Assembly (NCBI GenBank): GCA_964059195.1
Contig: CAXKWD010000013.1
Location: 25,024,611 to 25,088,610 of the forward strand
DNA from: Ectobius pallidus
Taxonomy: Eukaryota > Arthropoda > Insecta > Blattodea > Ectobiidae
Length of the DNA: 64,000 nucleotides
Direction of reading: 5' to 3'
Positions 23,456-34,093 of the stretch are shown here, piece after piece (within the stretch, counting starts at the first letter, position 1; each line of letters opens with the position of its first letter). Under the pieces are notes generated by a model that was given only the letters and a program-made list of their open reading frames with translations, was not told the DNA's origin and made no database searches. Made by a program: the position numbers and the translations under genes.

Positions 23456-23463
23456 CCCTATTA
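23456..23463. repeat. 8-bp target-site duplication of the hAT element, right copy
   Basis: CCCTATTA, identical to 20917-20924. Confidence 0.95.
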
Positions 23464-23534
23464 TATGCGACGTAGCAATATTACAACAATATCCATAAGT
23501 AGAGAATTTCATTCTAATAGTGCTGTCGTATCGA

Positions 23535-23572
23535 TTAACTTTTCACTGCTAGTGATGTATAAATTCGTCACC
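23535..23572 (+). repeat. TTAA-ended repeat, copy 2
   Basis: TTAACTTTTCACTGCTAG followed by TGATGTATAAATTCGTCACC; see the copy at 20344-20382. Confidence 0.55.
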
Positions 23573-23645
23573 TTAAAATTTGTATATTAGCAGATTTTTT
23601 GTGTCTTCGCTTGCCCCGGAGTGCCAAGCAATGAAGCTTATCATA

Positions 23646-24030
23646 CAGGGTGTTGCAAAATTTCATAAACAAACTGTTATGGATTGTAGAGGAGACCAAA
23701 ACAAACTTGTTTTGTTATATAACCATAGGCCGGAAACAAATAGGTACGTCAGTAGTCACCTTCGTTGAGTAGAAACAAGCAGTATCACGTCGTTGCAGAT
23801 CATGTATTGAAGCAGGAGGCCAGACGTTTGAACAATATCTGTAAATAAACATCACCACAACCAGTTCAAATGGTAGCCATACCTTCATTGTCTGTCAGCA
23901 ATGTTTCCATTCGAAGGTGACTACTGCTGTAACTATTGGTTTCCGGCCTATGGCTATATAACAAAACAACTTTGTTTTGGTCTCCTCTACAATCCATAGC
24001 AGTTTGTGTATGGAATTTTGCAACACTCAG
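23646..24030. mobile_element. 385-bp palindromic mariner-type MITE
   Basis: Arms at 23646-23768 and about 23905-24030 are inverted copies of each other, roughly 90 percent identical over 125 bp, starting with CAGGGTGTTGCAAAAT on the left and CTGAGTGTTGCAAAATTCC on the right. Both ends abut TA (23644-23645 and 24031-24032), the duplication used by the Tc1/mariner group. The loop of about 135 bp has no frame. A 62-codon plus-strand frame at 23580-23768 is accidental. Confidence 0.85.
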
Positions 24031-24044
24031 TATGAAACGCCAAA

Positions 24045-24312
24045 AGAAGCTTTGAGTTCCCCTGCATTTTATCGCAAAAGAAGAAAACTTGATAAAAACT
24101 GATCGCCGAGGTCAGCCGACTCGTTTCTTTGATGAATCTAAAGTCTCAGAAATAAAACATTTGATTATGGTCGAACAAAAGCAGTCGTATGCAAATTGCC
24201 TATGATGCCAATTATATACTCGTATGAAAATGCTTGTTTCATAAACATATTCGTATCTTAATAAATGTCATTATAGTCTCGTTGCATAATGTACTTTTTT
24301 ATTCGGCCAAAA
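24045..24312 (+). repeat. dispersed repeat, copy 2 (first copy at 8805-9095)
   Basis: Colinear with the first copy, including CTGATCGCC.AGGTCA, TTTGATGAATCTAA, AGTCGTATGCAAATTGCC and CTCGTTGCATAATGTA. Confidence 0.75.
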
Positions 24313-24370
24313 AATAATACGCTCATTACATATCACGCAACAGTATTTAATGATCGCTTATCTCCTTAGC

Positions 24371-24500
24371 CGCGATGACTTGGAGCCATGGTGAAGAAAG
24401 GCTGTGGCTTTGAGTCCCGATTCGGGCACGGAAGTTTCTGTGTGTCAAGGCAGAAAGGAAAACTAGGTAAACAAATCTGTAAATAAAACAAAAAATTCAG
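24371..24500 (+). mobile_element. possible tRNA-derived SINE fragment (family D)
   Basis: A B-box-like TTGAGTCCCGATTCGGGC lies near 24412-24429. The trailing AAACAAATCTGTAAATAAA resembles AAACAAATTTGCAAATAAA at 31590-31608. The A box is poor. Confidence 0.35.
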
Positions 24501-24683
24501 GAAAGATGCCCAATGACCGACTAAAATTGTATTTAAAAAAATGATATAGTTACTTGAAGTGATGTTGTTAATTAAAACACTGCTGTTGTTATTGAAGCTA
24601 TCGATTTTCAACTAAGCTTAATATTTGATTATTAATATCGTACGCGGAAAATCTTCAAGCCTTGAAATGTAGCAAACGAACTC

Positions 24684-24685
24684 TA
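24684..24685. repeat. TA target-site duplication, left copy
   Basis: TA here and at 26624-26625 flanks the IS630-Tc1-mariner element. Confidence 0.85.
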
Positions 24686-26623
24686 CAGTAGTATTATTTC
24701 TGTCTGACACTGCTCAGAAAGATGCGCCGTAGACAGACGAGTCCACTATAGAAAAATTGTCATGTTAAGGGGTGGTTGTTTATTAGTACACAGGTCTCGG
24801 AAGAAGGAACATCTCTTGTTGCGGTGCCTAACAGACAGTGCTTCAGGTGAGTGCAGTTGTGCGCAAGACTTTTGCAACATGCCTCCGATTCATAGTAAAC
24901 TGGGAGGGAGTAAAGTTATTCATTCGCAGACAAGAGAAGTAGTATATAATGTATATAAATATTTTCGGGATGTGAGGGGTCAGCGTGCATCTGTATATAA
25001 AAGGGTTTCAACAGCTACAGGTGTATCCATTAGTACTGTGAAGCGAATCGTGAAAGAGGCCAAAAGTATTGAAGAAGGAGCTTCTAATTCTTTTTCTACC
25101 CCTGATAAAGAAAGAATACGTACCTCGAAGAAATCATCTCCTGACAATTTTAACGAAGAAGTAGTCCGACGAACAATTAATAATTTCTATATTGAAGAAA
25201 AGCAGAGACCGACTTTAAAAAAAATACACTCAAGACTAAAAGAAAAAATTGACTTTCAGGGTAGCATCTCTACACTCAGGAAAATTATTTTACATATTGG
25301 TTTTCGGTGGAGGAAAACAAGAAATAATAGAAAAATTCTTGTGGAACAACAGAGAATAAAGTCCCTCAGATGTGCCTATTTAAGGTCTATTCATCAGTAT
25401 AGGACTGAAGGGCGTTCAATAGTGTACATGGATGAAACCTACCTTCACACAACACATACTACACCATGTGCCTGGAGTGACGAATCGCTGAGTGGACTCT
25501 TCTCGCCAGTTTCGAAAGGACAACGGCTTATTATAATTCACGCTGGAGGAGAGCATGGCTTTGTGCCCAATGCTTATTTGAGATTCATTTCACACAGAAA
25601 AACAGGGGACTATCATGGGGATATGGATTTCAATAACTACGAGCAGTGGCTAAAGGAAAGACTAATTCCAAATCTTTCTCCTCACTCAGTCTTGGTTATT
25701 GATAATGCCCCTTACCATAACGTGCAGCTGAATAAGCCTCCCACATCGAATTCCCGAAAAGACGTGATGATATCTTGGTTGCAGTCCCACCTTGAAAACG
25801 ATAATTTTGAGAAACAAAACTTTCATAGTAAGACAAAAGCTGAAATTTATGAACTAATACTGACACTTAAGCCACAACACCGAAGCTACAAAATCGATCA
25901 TCTTCTCCAGCAACATGGCCACGATGTTTTAAGGCTCCCCCCTTATCACCCTGAGCTCAATCCGATAGAACTCATATGGGCTACTGTAAAAAATTGGGTA
26001 GCCGAAAACAATGTGACATTTAAAATGGAAGATGTCATGAAGATTACGGATGAGAAGTTTTCCTCAATATCTGCAGAGGAGTGGAAACGGAGATGCCAGC
26101 ACGTGAAGAATATTGAACAGGAATATCTGGAAAGGGAGGGACTCCTGGATGCGGCTCAAGAATTGGTCATTCATTTGGGTGGTGATAGTGATGCTTCTAG
26201 TGAGAGTGATTCGGATGCTAATAATGTTGGTGGTGATGGTGATGATGATGCTGATAGTAATGGTAAAGGGGAAAGACTCTCAGTCTCTGGTGTCACTCCT
26301 ATGGAATAATATCCAGTCCTGTAATTGAGCACAGCGGTAACACCACACTTGGTATGTAGAGTAAATATATTAAAGTTCCATACTGTTTGTTAGAGTTAAA
26401 ACATTTAATGTTAGTGTTATAACATTTAATGAATGAGGTAAAAATATCTGCCAGAGCTGTACTTGGATAGGGATTTGTTTGTAAACACAAACGCTGACTA
26501 AAGATATATAAGCTACTACTGTCATGATCGGCGGGATGGGAAGGTCTCTGAATTAACCCACACCGCTGGATTCTCTTCTCCTCACTCGCGTTTCGTCGGG
26601 GTCAGACAGAAATAATACTACTG
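24686..26623 (+). mobile_element. complete IS630-Tc1-mariner-type transposon, 1938 bp
   Basis: A perfect 23-bp inverted repeat starts CAGTAGTATTATTTCTGTCT at 24686 and is mirrored at 26601-26623. TA flanks both ends. A single open transposase gene fills the interior. The SINE-like tRNA unit at 26705 lies just outside. Exact TIRs and an uninterrupted frame suggest a young copy. Confidence 0.93.
24879..26309 (+). CDS. IS630-Tc1-mariner transposase with very long D2-E spacing (DD88E)
   Basis: A DDE transposase expected to bind the 23-bp ends and integrate at TA. The frame is open from ATG 24762 (515 aa), but the start at 24879 (MPPIHSKLGG, 476 aa) is preferred because the recognisable N-terminal domain begins there and the first 39 residues look random. 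Residues below use the 515-aa numbering. A helix-turn-helix follows (about 76-98, VYKRVSTATGVSISTVKRI). Catalytic residues are D224 in VYMDETYLHT, D314 in VLVIDNAPYHN and E403 in YHPELNPIELIW. The 88 residues between D314 and E403 far exceed the 34-41 of Tc1/mariner families; the insert is helical and charged. A long-spacing group (Sailor, reported as DD82E) exists and may be the relative. The C-terminus is an acidic Asp/Ser/Gly tail. No stops or frameshifts. Confidence 0.9.
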   Translation: MPPIHSKLGGSKVIHSQTREVVYNVYKYFRDVRGQRASVYKRVSTATGVSISTVKRIVKEAKSIEEGASNSFSTPDKERIRTSKKSSPDNFNEEVVRRTINNFYIEEKQRPTLKKIHSRLKEKIDFQGSISTLRKIILHIGFRWRKTRNNRKILVEQQRIKSLRCAYLRSIHQYRTEGRSIVYMDETYLHTTHTTPCAWSDESLSGLFSPVSKGQRLIIIHAGGEHGFVPNAYLRFISHRKTGDYHGDMDFNNYEQWLKERLIPNLSPHSVLVIDNAPYHNVQLNKPPTSNSRKDVMISWLQSHLENDNFEKQNFHSKTKAEIYELILTLKPQHRSYKIDHLLQQHGHDVLRLPPYHPELNPIELIWATVKNWVAENNVTFKMEDVMKITDEKFSSISAEEWKRRCQHVKNIEQEYLEREGLLDAAQELVIHLGGDSDASSESDSDANNVGGDGDDDADSNGKGERLSVSGVTPME

Positions 26624-26625
26624 TA
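26624..26625. repeat. TA target-site duplication, right copy
   Basis: See 24684-24685. Confidence 0.85.
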
Positions 26626-26694
26626 CTTAAAATAAGACCAATAATGTTCATGTTAATTTTAATATTACCGACCTCAGAATTTTAGGCATAACAC

Positions 26695-26806
26695 ATTAGT
26701 ATATTATAGGAGAAAAATTCCTCCGACTATAAGACTTGAACCCAGGACCTTTGGCTATTCGCGCCAATGCTCTACCCACTGAGCTAAGCCGGAGTTCAAT
26801 TCACAG
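26695..26806 (-). mobile_element. tRNA-derived SINE (family E) with a near-complete tRNA fold
   Basis: On the minus strand from about 26800: acceptor TCCGGCT pairs with AGTCGGA over seven positions (one G-U), D arm GCTC..GAGC, anticodon stem TTGGC/GCCAA with loop GCGAATA (GAA would be Phe), variable AGGTC, T loop TTCAAGT. Position 33 is C rather than U and the T stem is poorly paired, so this is a SINE head or pseudo-tRNA rather than a working tRNA. The tail continues to GGAGGAATTTTTCTCCTATA, shared with the inverted partner. Confidence 0.65.
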
Positions 26807-26904
26807 CGCCGGATGGAACCTCTCTCCTATGACTGATTGCAATAATGGTCTACCTCACAGACAGACATGTTATGTCATATGCAGTACTGTGAGGCACACT
26901 AATT

Positions 26905-26995
26905 AGTGATTTTTGTGACCGGGCTCCCACTGTTATTGTACAGGTCCTGGGTTCAAGTCCCAGTGTCGGAGGAATTTTTCTCCTATAATATTCTC
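26905..26995 (+). mobile_element. second copy of SINE family E, inverted relative to the first
   Basis: AGGTCCTGGGTTCAAGTCCC (B box with a perfect T stem) followed by GGAGGAATTTTTCTCCTATA mirrors 26695-26760. The two copies stand head to head; the 5' half of this copy is not tRNA-like. Confidence 0.65.
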
Positions 26996-26999
26996 ATGT

Positions 27000-27222
27000 A
27001 ACAATAATCTGTGGTTCATGAAAGCTTATATATCTATAACACATTATTTTAGCCCCCACAAATAGGTTAAAAATTATGTAATTAGGTACCGTACTTTAAT
27101 TTGAGGTAATATTTTTAATATATTTCTGGTATTCAAAAAGGGCCACAAAAACGTGTAGTACTGCATAAAAATATTTTGGGATTTTTTGTGCATTAGTATA
27201 TGCATCAAAGCATTTATTTTAT

Positions 27223-27303
<81 letters not shown>

Positions 27304-28194
27304 GGCAATGAGTTACAGAAACGACAAAAAATCTGTCCTAAATAAGATCACTATATTCCACTAGCAAGAAACGAATTAAAGAAGCTTTCGAACACCTGTC
27401 TTTCAGCACAGTTTCTCTTCACACTGCTATGCAATGCAATAAATACACGATATCCTTTATATGAGCACTAAACCATTCACAGAGAGAAGAAAACTATAAA
27501 TGAAATATAATATTTGTATTGCGCATTGTCGATGAAAAATTCAAAACGGTTGGTAGTTAAACCAGTATAATTCGAAATACTGACAAACCGAGTACAGTGT
27601 AGTGATCCACAATCGTTATGTGAAGACGCGGGGAGTGTGATCGATTGTCCTTTCAGCATGTCACCTTCTCAACGCTGACAAGTGGGCGGCATGAGGACTT
27701 CCTGATGAACGCATTTTGCCATGGTGATATGATCATCCCGCTGAGGCTACCGTGTCAGACAATGTGATTTTGTTCCATGTTTCACACCTCTGCTGTCCTC
27801 GTCAATGACCATTCAAAAATTACTTTTCACTTTATGTATTCACCAGCACAGAGTCTATTGGAAACATTTTTGTTAATTTGAAAACAAATAAACTCATGCT
27901 TTTTGTATTTCTTCAAATAAGTTAATTTCTAATACAGTCCGCAGGAAGCATATACTTTTTATATGTATATTTTTTATGAAAATATTTTATAAAATTACAC
28001 ATTTCCCTTGTGAAATAAATCGCTTGTAAAGTGTACAAAGTGCATTTGTAGAAACCCTTTGGAGAACTCATGTTGAAAAATTCTGTCTGCAGAATAGTAG
28101 TTTCCGCTCTATGGGCGAAGTTTGAAAATCGACGAACTTAAAGTGGTTTGGTGCAGCTTACCGCTTAAGAAAATTAATTGTAAAATATAACAAC
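27000..28194. other. AT-rich DNA with (AAT)n microsatellite
   Basis: (AAT)n covers about 27226-27301. The remainder shows no supported gene; the 60-codon minus frame at 27477-27659 has no domain. Confidence 0.55.
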
Positions 28195-28196
28195 TA

Positions 28197-28651
28197 GGGG
28201 GCGGATTTCTATGACATGTCATATTTTCCCCCTTTGCATTATTTCAGGTTTCTGACTAATTTAAACCCGATTCCAAGCATCCTGGTGAAAATGGAACGAT
28301 TTTTATTGTGCATGCAACTGCATATTTAGGAAATTTCAATTATTGTAGCATATTTAGTATGAATATGCATATTTAGCTCATATTTTTGGCATATTTGAGT
28401 GCATATTAAAAACATTTTGAAGTTTCATATCACATTTTGTAAATTTTTCATTATAATGATACTTTTTGAGAACTTACAGATATTTAAATAATTAACACTA
28501 TATTTTTATAAAATGTATAAAACTTAAAAAAATGTACACAATGTGTAAGTGGTAAAGTCACATTTTAAATTTTATTGGTCATATTTAAATGATTTAAAGG
28601 TCATAAATGCATGCATATATCCTATTTTTTAGGGCATAGAAATCCGCCCCC
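28197..28651. mobile_element. 455-bp MITE with GGGGGCGGATTTCTATG ends
   Basis: GGGGGCGGATTTCTATG at 28197-28213 is exactly mirrored at 28635-28651, and TA lies outside both ends. The interior is very AT-rich and repeats GCATATTTAG-like units (about 28315-28400). A similar GGCATATTTAGCCATATTTA stretch occurs at 50322-50342. No frame. Confidence 0.85.
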
Positions 28652-29944
28652 TAATAATAACTATGCAGCAAAATTTGAAGTTAATTTTGGTGCAATTCAA
28701 AATAATTAATTCAAATAAAATATAATGTACTTTACAATAAGCACCTGTTAGCACTATCTGCGTAATCTAATCCATAACCATGGATGTGATTATTCTGTCA
28801 CATTAACATGGACACGAGGCCTGAGTAACTGCTCAGAATAATTTTAACTACGAAGCAAACAGCTAATTGTTTAATTAAAGAAGCATTATTTTTACATAAT
28901 TGTATTGGGATTTTTAGAGCAGACATCTGAGTAACTGCACCACAAATTCAATAAATTTCTCAGTTTCGAAAATACGAGTTCAAAAAAATTTCAGTAGCTT
29001 AACTTACAACAATTTCTCCTTAGAAATGAGACATTCTGAGACATTCTCTCAAAACACTAACTGCAAAATTTCGCTAAAATAATTTAATCATAACTGTCAC
29101 CGCATAGTCTTGAAACTCTCGCCCTAACAGTTTTTTTTATGGTCCCGGCCGTTCACTCGTTGTTATTCACAAAATAATAAACCGAAAAAATTACGTAACC
29201 ATGGACGCGAGGTGTCACAGACCCCTAAAAATAATCTACTTTGTAGTACGGCTCCAATAAGACTAATGGGTAAGTGACACATATGGGCTAATAAAGAATC
29301 TTGAAAAGGTAACCCACATGTGAATAGGATATCCAGTCGTTCATGTTTTTACTGCAGACACACAGAAATCAAGTCCACGTTTAAGGTTTAACGGTATAAT
29401 ACATACATCTATTACCGCAAACTACACTTTCGAAAACAGTTTTCCCGGTTAATTAAAAAAGATATCAGAATGATTCAAAGTAATCTGTTAATATTGTTAT
29501 TACTAATTAAATATTTGATTAATACTTCCAGGGAGTGTGACGAAAATAATTAGTATATGGTGCGAACTGTAGAGCTCGATTTTTTACGAGGAAACAGTTA
29601 ATCCCACACTATAATATTACTCTGGGGTAAATTAAAACATAAATTATACACGACAAACTCACACACCCTGGAAGAATTAAAACAAAATATCCGCCAGAAA
29701 ATTGCTAGCATTTCGCAATGTGAACGACGGCGAGTGACGGACGGTTCCTTAAAGAGGTGCCAAAAAATGTATGGACAACGTTTCAGTTGGCTTGTTTCAG
29801 TACGTTGGTAAGTGAAGAATTTAAACATAGTTAAGGGAATTGTTGTATGACTTGCATCAGCGCCACTCTACGATAGCCGCAGACGGCAACGCCTGCCTCC
29901 ATCGATAACCGGCAAAACACCGCGCAGCCGGTTCATAGCTAATA
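28652..29944. other. no recognised feature
   Basis: AT-rich, unassigned. A minus-strand 76-codon frame (29598-29828) has no recognisable motif. Confidence 0.5.
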
Positions 29945-30330
29945 TACTAATATTACTACTACGACTACACGTACTAACACTACTATTTACACTATTACTA
30001 CTACTAGTAGTGATATTGCCACTACTATTACTACTACTATTTTACCACTATTAAAACTACTACAAATACTACTAGTACTAATACTACTACTAATACTAAT
30101 GCTATTACTACTACAATCGGTACTATTACTACTCTCAATACTACTACTAATACTAGACTACTACAACCATTACTAGTGCTACTACTACTACTTATAAATA
30201 CTACTAATACTAATACTACTAATAGTACAAATATTACGACTAATACTAAGCTATTACTACTACTACTACTGATACTACTGCTAATACTAATGCTAATATG
30301 ACTACTACTACTATTAATTACAGCGATAAT
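29945..30330. repeat. 385-bp degenerate ACT/ATT-type trinucleotide repeat
   Basis: A long imperfect tract of ACT, ACA, AAT and CTA triplets. It yields a spurious minus-strand Ser/Val-rich frame of 109 codons (30037-30366). Confidence 0.9.
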
Positions 30331-32775
30331 AATAATATTAGTAAAAATAATAACAACTACTTCCACTTTTTATGGTTTAAAGTAATTTACAGCAAAAATG
30401 GAGAGTTATAAAACGTTACTTGGTCTGACAATTTTATCGGTAAAACTCTTGTCCCGTCTTTCAAATAGGAAAGGCAATGAGACCAGAGGAAACGATGTTT
30501 CATGGTTCTTAGAATCATTATGAAAGAAACTTAATACAGGAGATGATTCCTGCTTTCAGAGAGGAAATTCCCAACCATGTCAACATGTCTGCACGACAAA
30601 TTACTTCTACAGGAAGTAGAAGAAAATTGTTATCTTATTTGTTATTTCTCTCAAGCATCCAGTCTTTCTACAAAACTACACAGTGTTCGATATAATTACA
30701 CTCTTTCTTTTTCAAATCGATTCTTACGTTTAATGTTTCAATGCGAGGATACTACATAGAAACCGAGACTGGGTCAGAAAATAAGGTATATTGCTTATTA
30801 TTATTTATTTACTCTTAAATTTCAGGGATGGACAACCAATTTCGTCTCAAAGGTATGTTAGGATTGTAGTTTACAAGCTAATTATATCGTTATGTAATTT
30901 CACACAGTATTAAATTATTCAATTTAGCTGATCGTGAATGTAAGTTACGAATCTGATAAAAACTCTAAAACAGATTTTATTTATTTTTAATGCAAACTAC
31001 AATTGGGAAATACTTCTTTTCACACTTAGATGCATGCACACTTAGATGCATGCACACTTAGATGCATGCAGTTGAAAACTGAACCATCTTCTTTCAAATA
31101 ATGGACAGTCAAGTAAACAATGTTTCATAGTTTGTGTTCAGAACTGACATCTGCAAATGTCGTTTCTGTCTGTAATAATTTTGAACCTCATAAAATAATT
31201 TCAAAACTTCCCACGGCTTATTAGAAACTGTGTAAAATTTATGTTTGAGAAAATTGTTTAGCCTGTAACCTATCAAACACTGTAGGGAAAAAGAGTTTAT
31301 CGTCGTTTCGGCAGTGTACTGAATGAAATGAGGGCCACATGGAATGGGGATGGGGTATATAAAAAAGTCCTCGTATAAGCTTAAAATACAGTATATATTT
31401 TAATTTCCAGGCAACTGGAACTGAATACCGAAATATTTCCGTTTTCAATGCTTATTATTTGCATTAATATTTTGCTAGTTGAAGTCCAATACTTGCTAAC
31501 AAGGCACAATGTAGCATGGACTGTTCAGATTTCCGGCTGACTAGCGTTAAAGGAAGAGGCGAGTAAGGCTTTGGTTAGTGAGATAAGCAAACAAATTTGC
31601 AAATAAAGGAAATATTAATACAATTTTCCAGCGTGTTGATCTTTCACCTTACAACATCACGAGGAATATAATCTCATTACTTTCATTTACACTTCTTCAG
31701 AGCCTCCCTTTGCTACACGAGCTATTATGCGGTTCCTGTTCCTGAGGTTTTGTGAGATAGAGCTTATGGTCAGCACCAGTCGGGAGCGGACTCTGTATTG
31801 ATGTGGTAAGTATGAACTCACATGCTTACGGACTGGATACTCGTTATTTACGCGATATTAAAAAGGTTACGCTCGTTAAATATTTAAATCTTAGTTATGA
31901 AAACCTTTTTTTTTTTCAAAATTAAACTTCCGTCAGAAGATTATCCCTGAAAAAAGTAATATTCAAGTATGCTTAATTTTTAAAAATCATCAGTTGTAAG
32001 GTCGAGTGCTTTTGATGAGACTGCATGTACTCATTTAGCATTTAAATTTTATGCAAAAGTTTAATGTAATTTTCATGTATTTTTATTTTTACTGTCTTTG
32101 TATATAATTAGAACTAAATGGGTTCTACAGATCTAATGCAAGTATTCTGAAACGTTTACTATAAGTTCTACAGGGAATGGCTAACAAACTGGCGCATGAG
32201 TTTTTTTGGTTATGCCAATCATTCTTACAATAAAAAGTAAAATATTTGTGGTGACCACGAATTTTTTTTAAATTTGAAACAAGAATTAAATTTTTTTTTC
32301 TCCATTTATGATAAAGATGCAGGAAAAGTCTTAAGTGGCATTTTTATGAGCATGCTATTGGTCGTATTAAATAAACACAGACATAATACTTAAAAATTGT
32401 GACACATGTTTCATTTTGAAACATCAAAATCTTTTAATATTACCTGTAGAACAACTCAATAACTAATAAACCGACAGAAAAGAAACTTTTTCACATTACT
32501 TATTCCACCATTAGTATGAGTACAAGAATCAAGCATGTATCTTTTATGAAGTGCGCATGCGTCGCCAATGATAGCTACTGGCGTGAGACAATCGTTTGAA
32601 CATGTAATTTCCACTAGTTTTGCTCTCGAGCATACGTAACGTTTTTGCAACTTAAGTTTATTTTGAAGTGTGCAAGAATCTTCATAAATCGGTTAATAAC
32701 GTAGTGAACATCAATCAATGTACAGGAAAATTCGATAAAGTAAATTAATTCAGTATATTTTTAATAACCGTTCAT
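30331..32775. other. AT-rich DNA; three-copy 16-bp tandem repeat
   Basis: CACTTAGATGCATGCA is repeated three times at 31023-31070. The 31505-31610 stretch ends in a tail similar to the fragment at 24371-24500. No gene supported. Confidence 0.55.
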
Positions 32776-32793
32776 AAGATGATGATGATGATG

Positions 32794-32840
<47 letters not shown>
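32776..32840. repeat. (GAT)n(AAT)n microsatellite
   Basis: Four to five GAT units lead into about 17 AAT units. Confidence 0.95.
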
Positions 32841-32841
<1 letters not shown>

Positions 32842-33129
32842 TTCATTGAAGCCTCTTAACAATAACAATTAAATACAGTTGTCAGATTAAAACAGCTGCT
32901 TGTCAACACGATGAAAAATAGCACTTGGGCAGCCTAGGCAGGTAAAGTAATTTTTCCGGCCTAGGCCGGCAAAGTCTTCATGGCAACTGAAAAATTCAGA
33001 TGGCAGTGACCAGTCATACCAACCGTAACAGGGTTTGAAACAAAATACTTGACCTCAAAACAACAAATATACATAATAGTATACAATAGTTACCTCAGCG
33101 ATGTAGTTCTTTCTACAAAATTCAAGGAT

Positions 33130-33162
33130 CTGAAGATGACAAAACTATTTGTCGAAATGTAC
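33130..33162 (+). other. hammerhead-like motif with 6-bp stem II
   Basis: CTGAAGA (33130-33136), then GACAAA and TTTGTC forming a perfect 6-bp stem around a short loop, then GAAATGTA. The core fits CUGANGA...GAA with a U-A before the putative cleavage site; stem III again has no loop. It parallels the motif at 3095-3129 with a completely different stem sequence, which suggests conserved structure. Confidence 0.4.
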
Positions 33163-33428
33163 TATCTCTCTCCAAGTAACTTCTAACTACAAACTACATA
33201 GTTGGGATTGCTGCGAAAAAGCACTTGAAAACCTACGCATCGTATAAAATCTCCTCCAGATCATCATACAATAAATCAGCTAGCATTTCAACAGAATATA
33301 GTTTTACTTGTTGCTGAATAGAATCAGCTCACAGAATACGACGCCTATTGGCAAAATAGGAATGTTTTTTTTTTATGATTTATGCATAAACACAAGACCA
33401 TTATAATCATATGTTATAGGATAATTTT

Positions 33429-33521
33429 ATTTTTACATGGTGTTTTTTACTGGACTATTCCATTCTACATGGCTATTTTTACATAGTGTTTTTAATGAAC
33501 TAATCCATTCGACGTGACTAA
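33429..33521. repeat. 46-bp tandem duplication
   Basis: Two adjacent copies of a unit starting TTTTTACATGGTGTTTTT and ending in a GACTATTCCATTC-like block, about 80 percent identical. It lies downstream of the hammerhead-like motif and may be the 3' part of the same retroelement. Confidence 0.6.
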
Positions 33522-34085
33522 CATATATGCCTGATTTAGTATTTTTTATGATAGGTTATATAAATGTGTACACTTTGCACAAGTGTCTTTGTAAATACGT
33601 TTTAATATTGTAATGCAAAGTGTCAACCTTTTAATATTTTTGCTGTTTATCTGTAAATATGTTTTTAATTTTATAACGCACTTGTTCAACAAGTTAACTT
33701 GCATAGGATACAAAATAAATATTGTGCAAAAAATCTTGTAATTTTTGAAGCAATCCCAAAATCATTCGTCGGTTTGTAGGTTATATATTCTTTGAGGGTA
33801 TAAGGTGGATAACATCTCTTTAAATCTCATTCATTGATACTTACCCTCAAAAGGAAAAATGAAATTTATCAATAAGGCAACATTGTTTCTTTACGTTAAA
33901 GAGAAAGTTTACCACGTATGTTTTTACAAAACAATAATAAAACAACCAAATATAGGCCTAAGCCAACATATAGCTATAATATTCATAAGAAACCCGCGCT
34001 GCCATCTAGATCCGCATCCGCATTTAGTATTGGTTCATAACATAGGACTCAGGCGTCAACAAATGGCTGACTATGCCTTGTGTAA

Positions 34086-34093
34086 GTAATTAT
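34086..34093. repeat. 8-bp target-site duplication, left copy
   Basis: GTAATTAT, repeated exactly at 34578-34585. Confidence 0.92.

Noticed and set aside
26113..26328. 71-codon Met/Val-rich frame
   Set aside because: Alternate frame of the acidic tail of the 24879-26309 transposase.
26700..26806. A functional tRNA-Phe gene on the minus strand
   Set aside because: C at position 33, poor T stem and a shared SINE tail favour a SINE head.
30037..30366. Ser/Val-rich 109-codon minus-strand protein
   Set aside because: Encoded entirely by a degenerate trinucleotide repeat.
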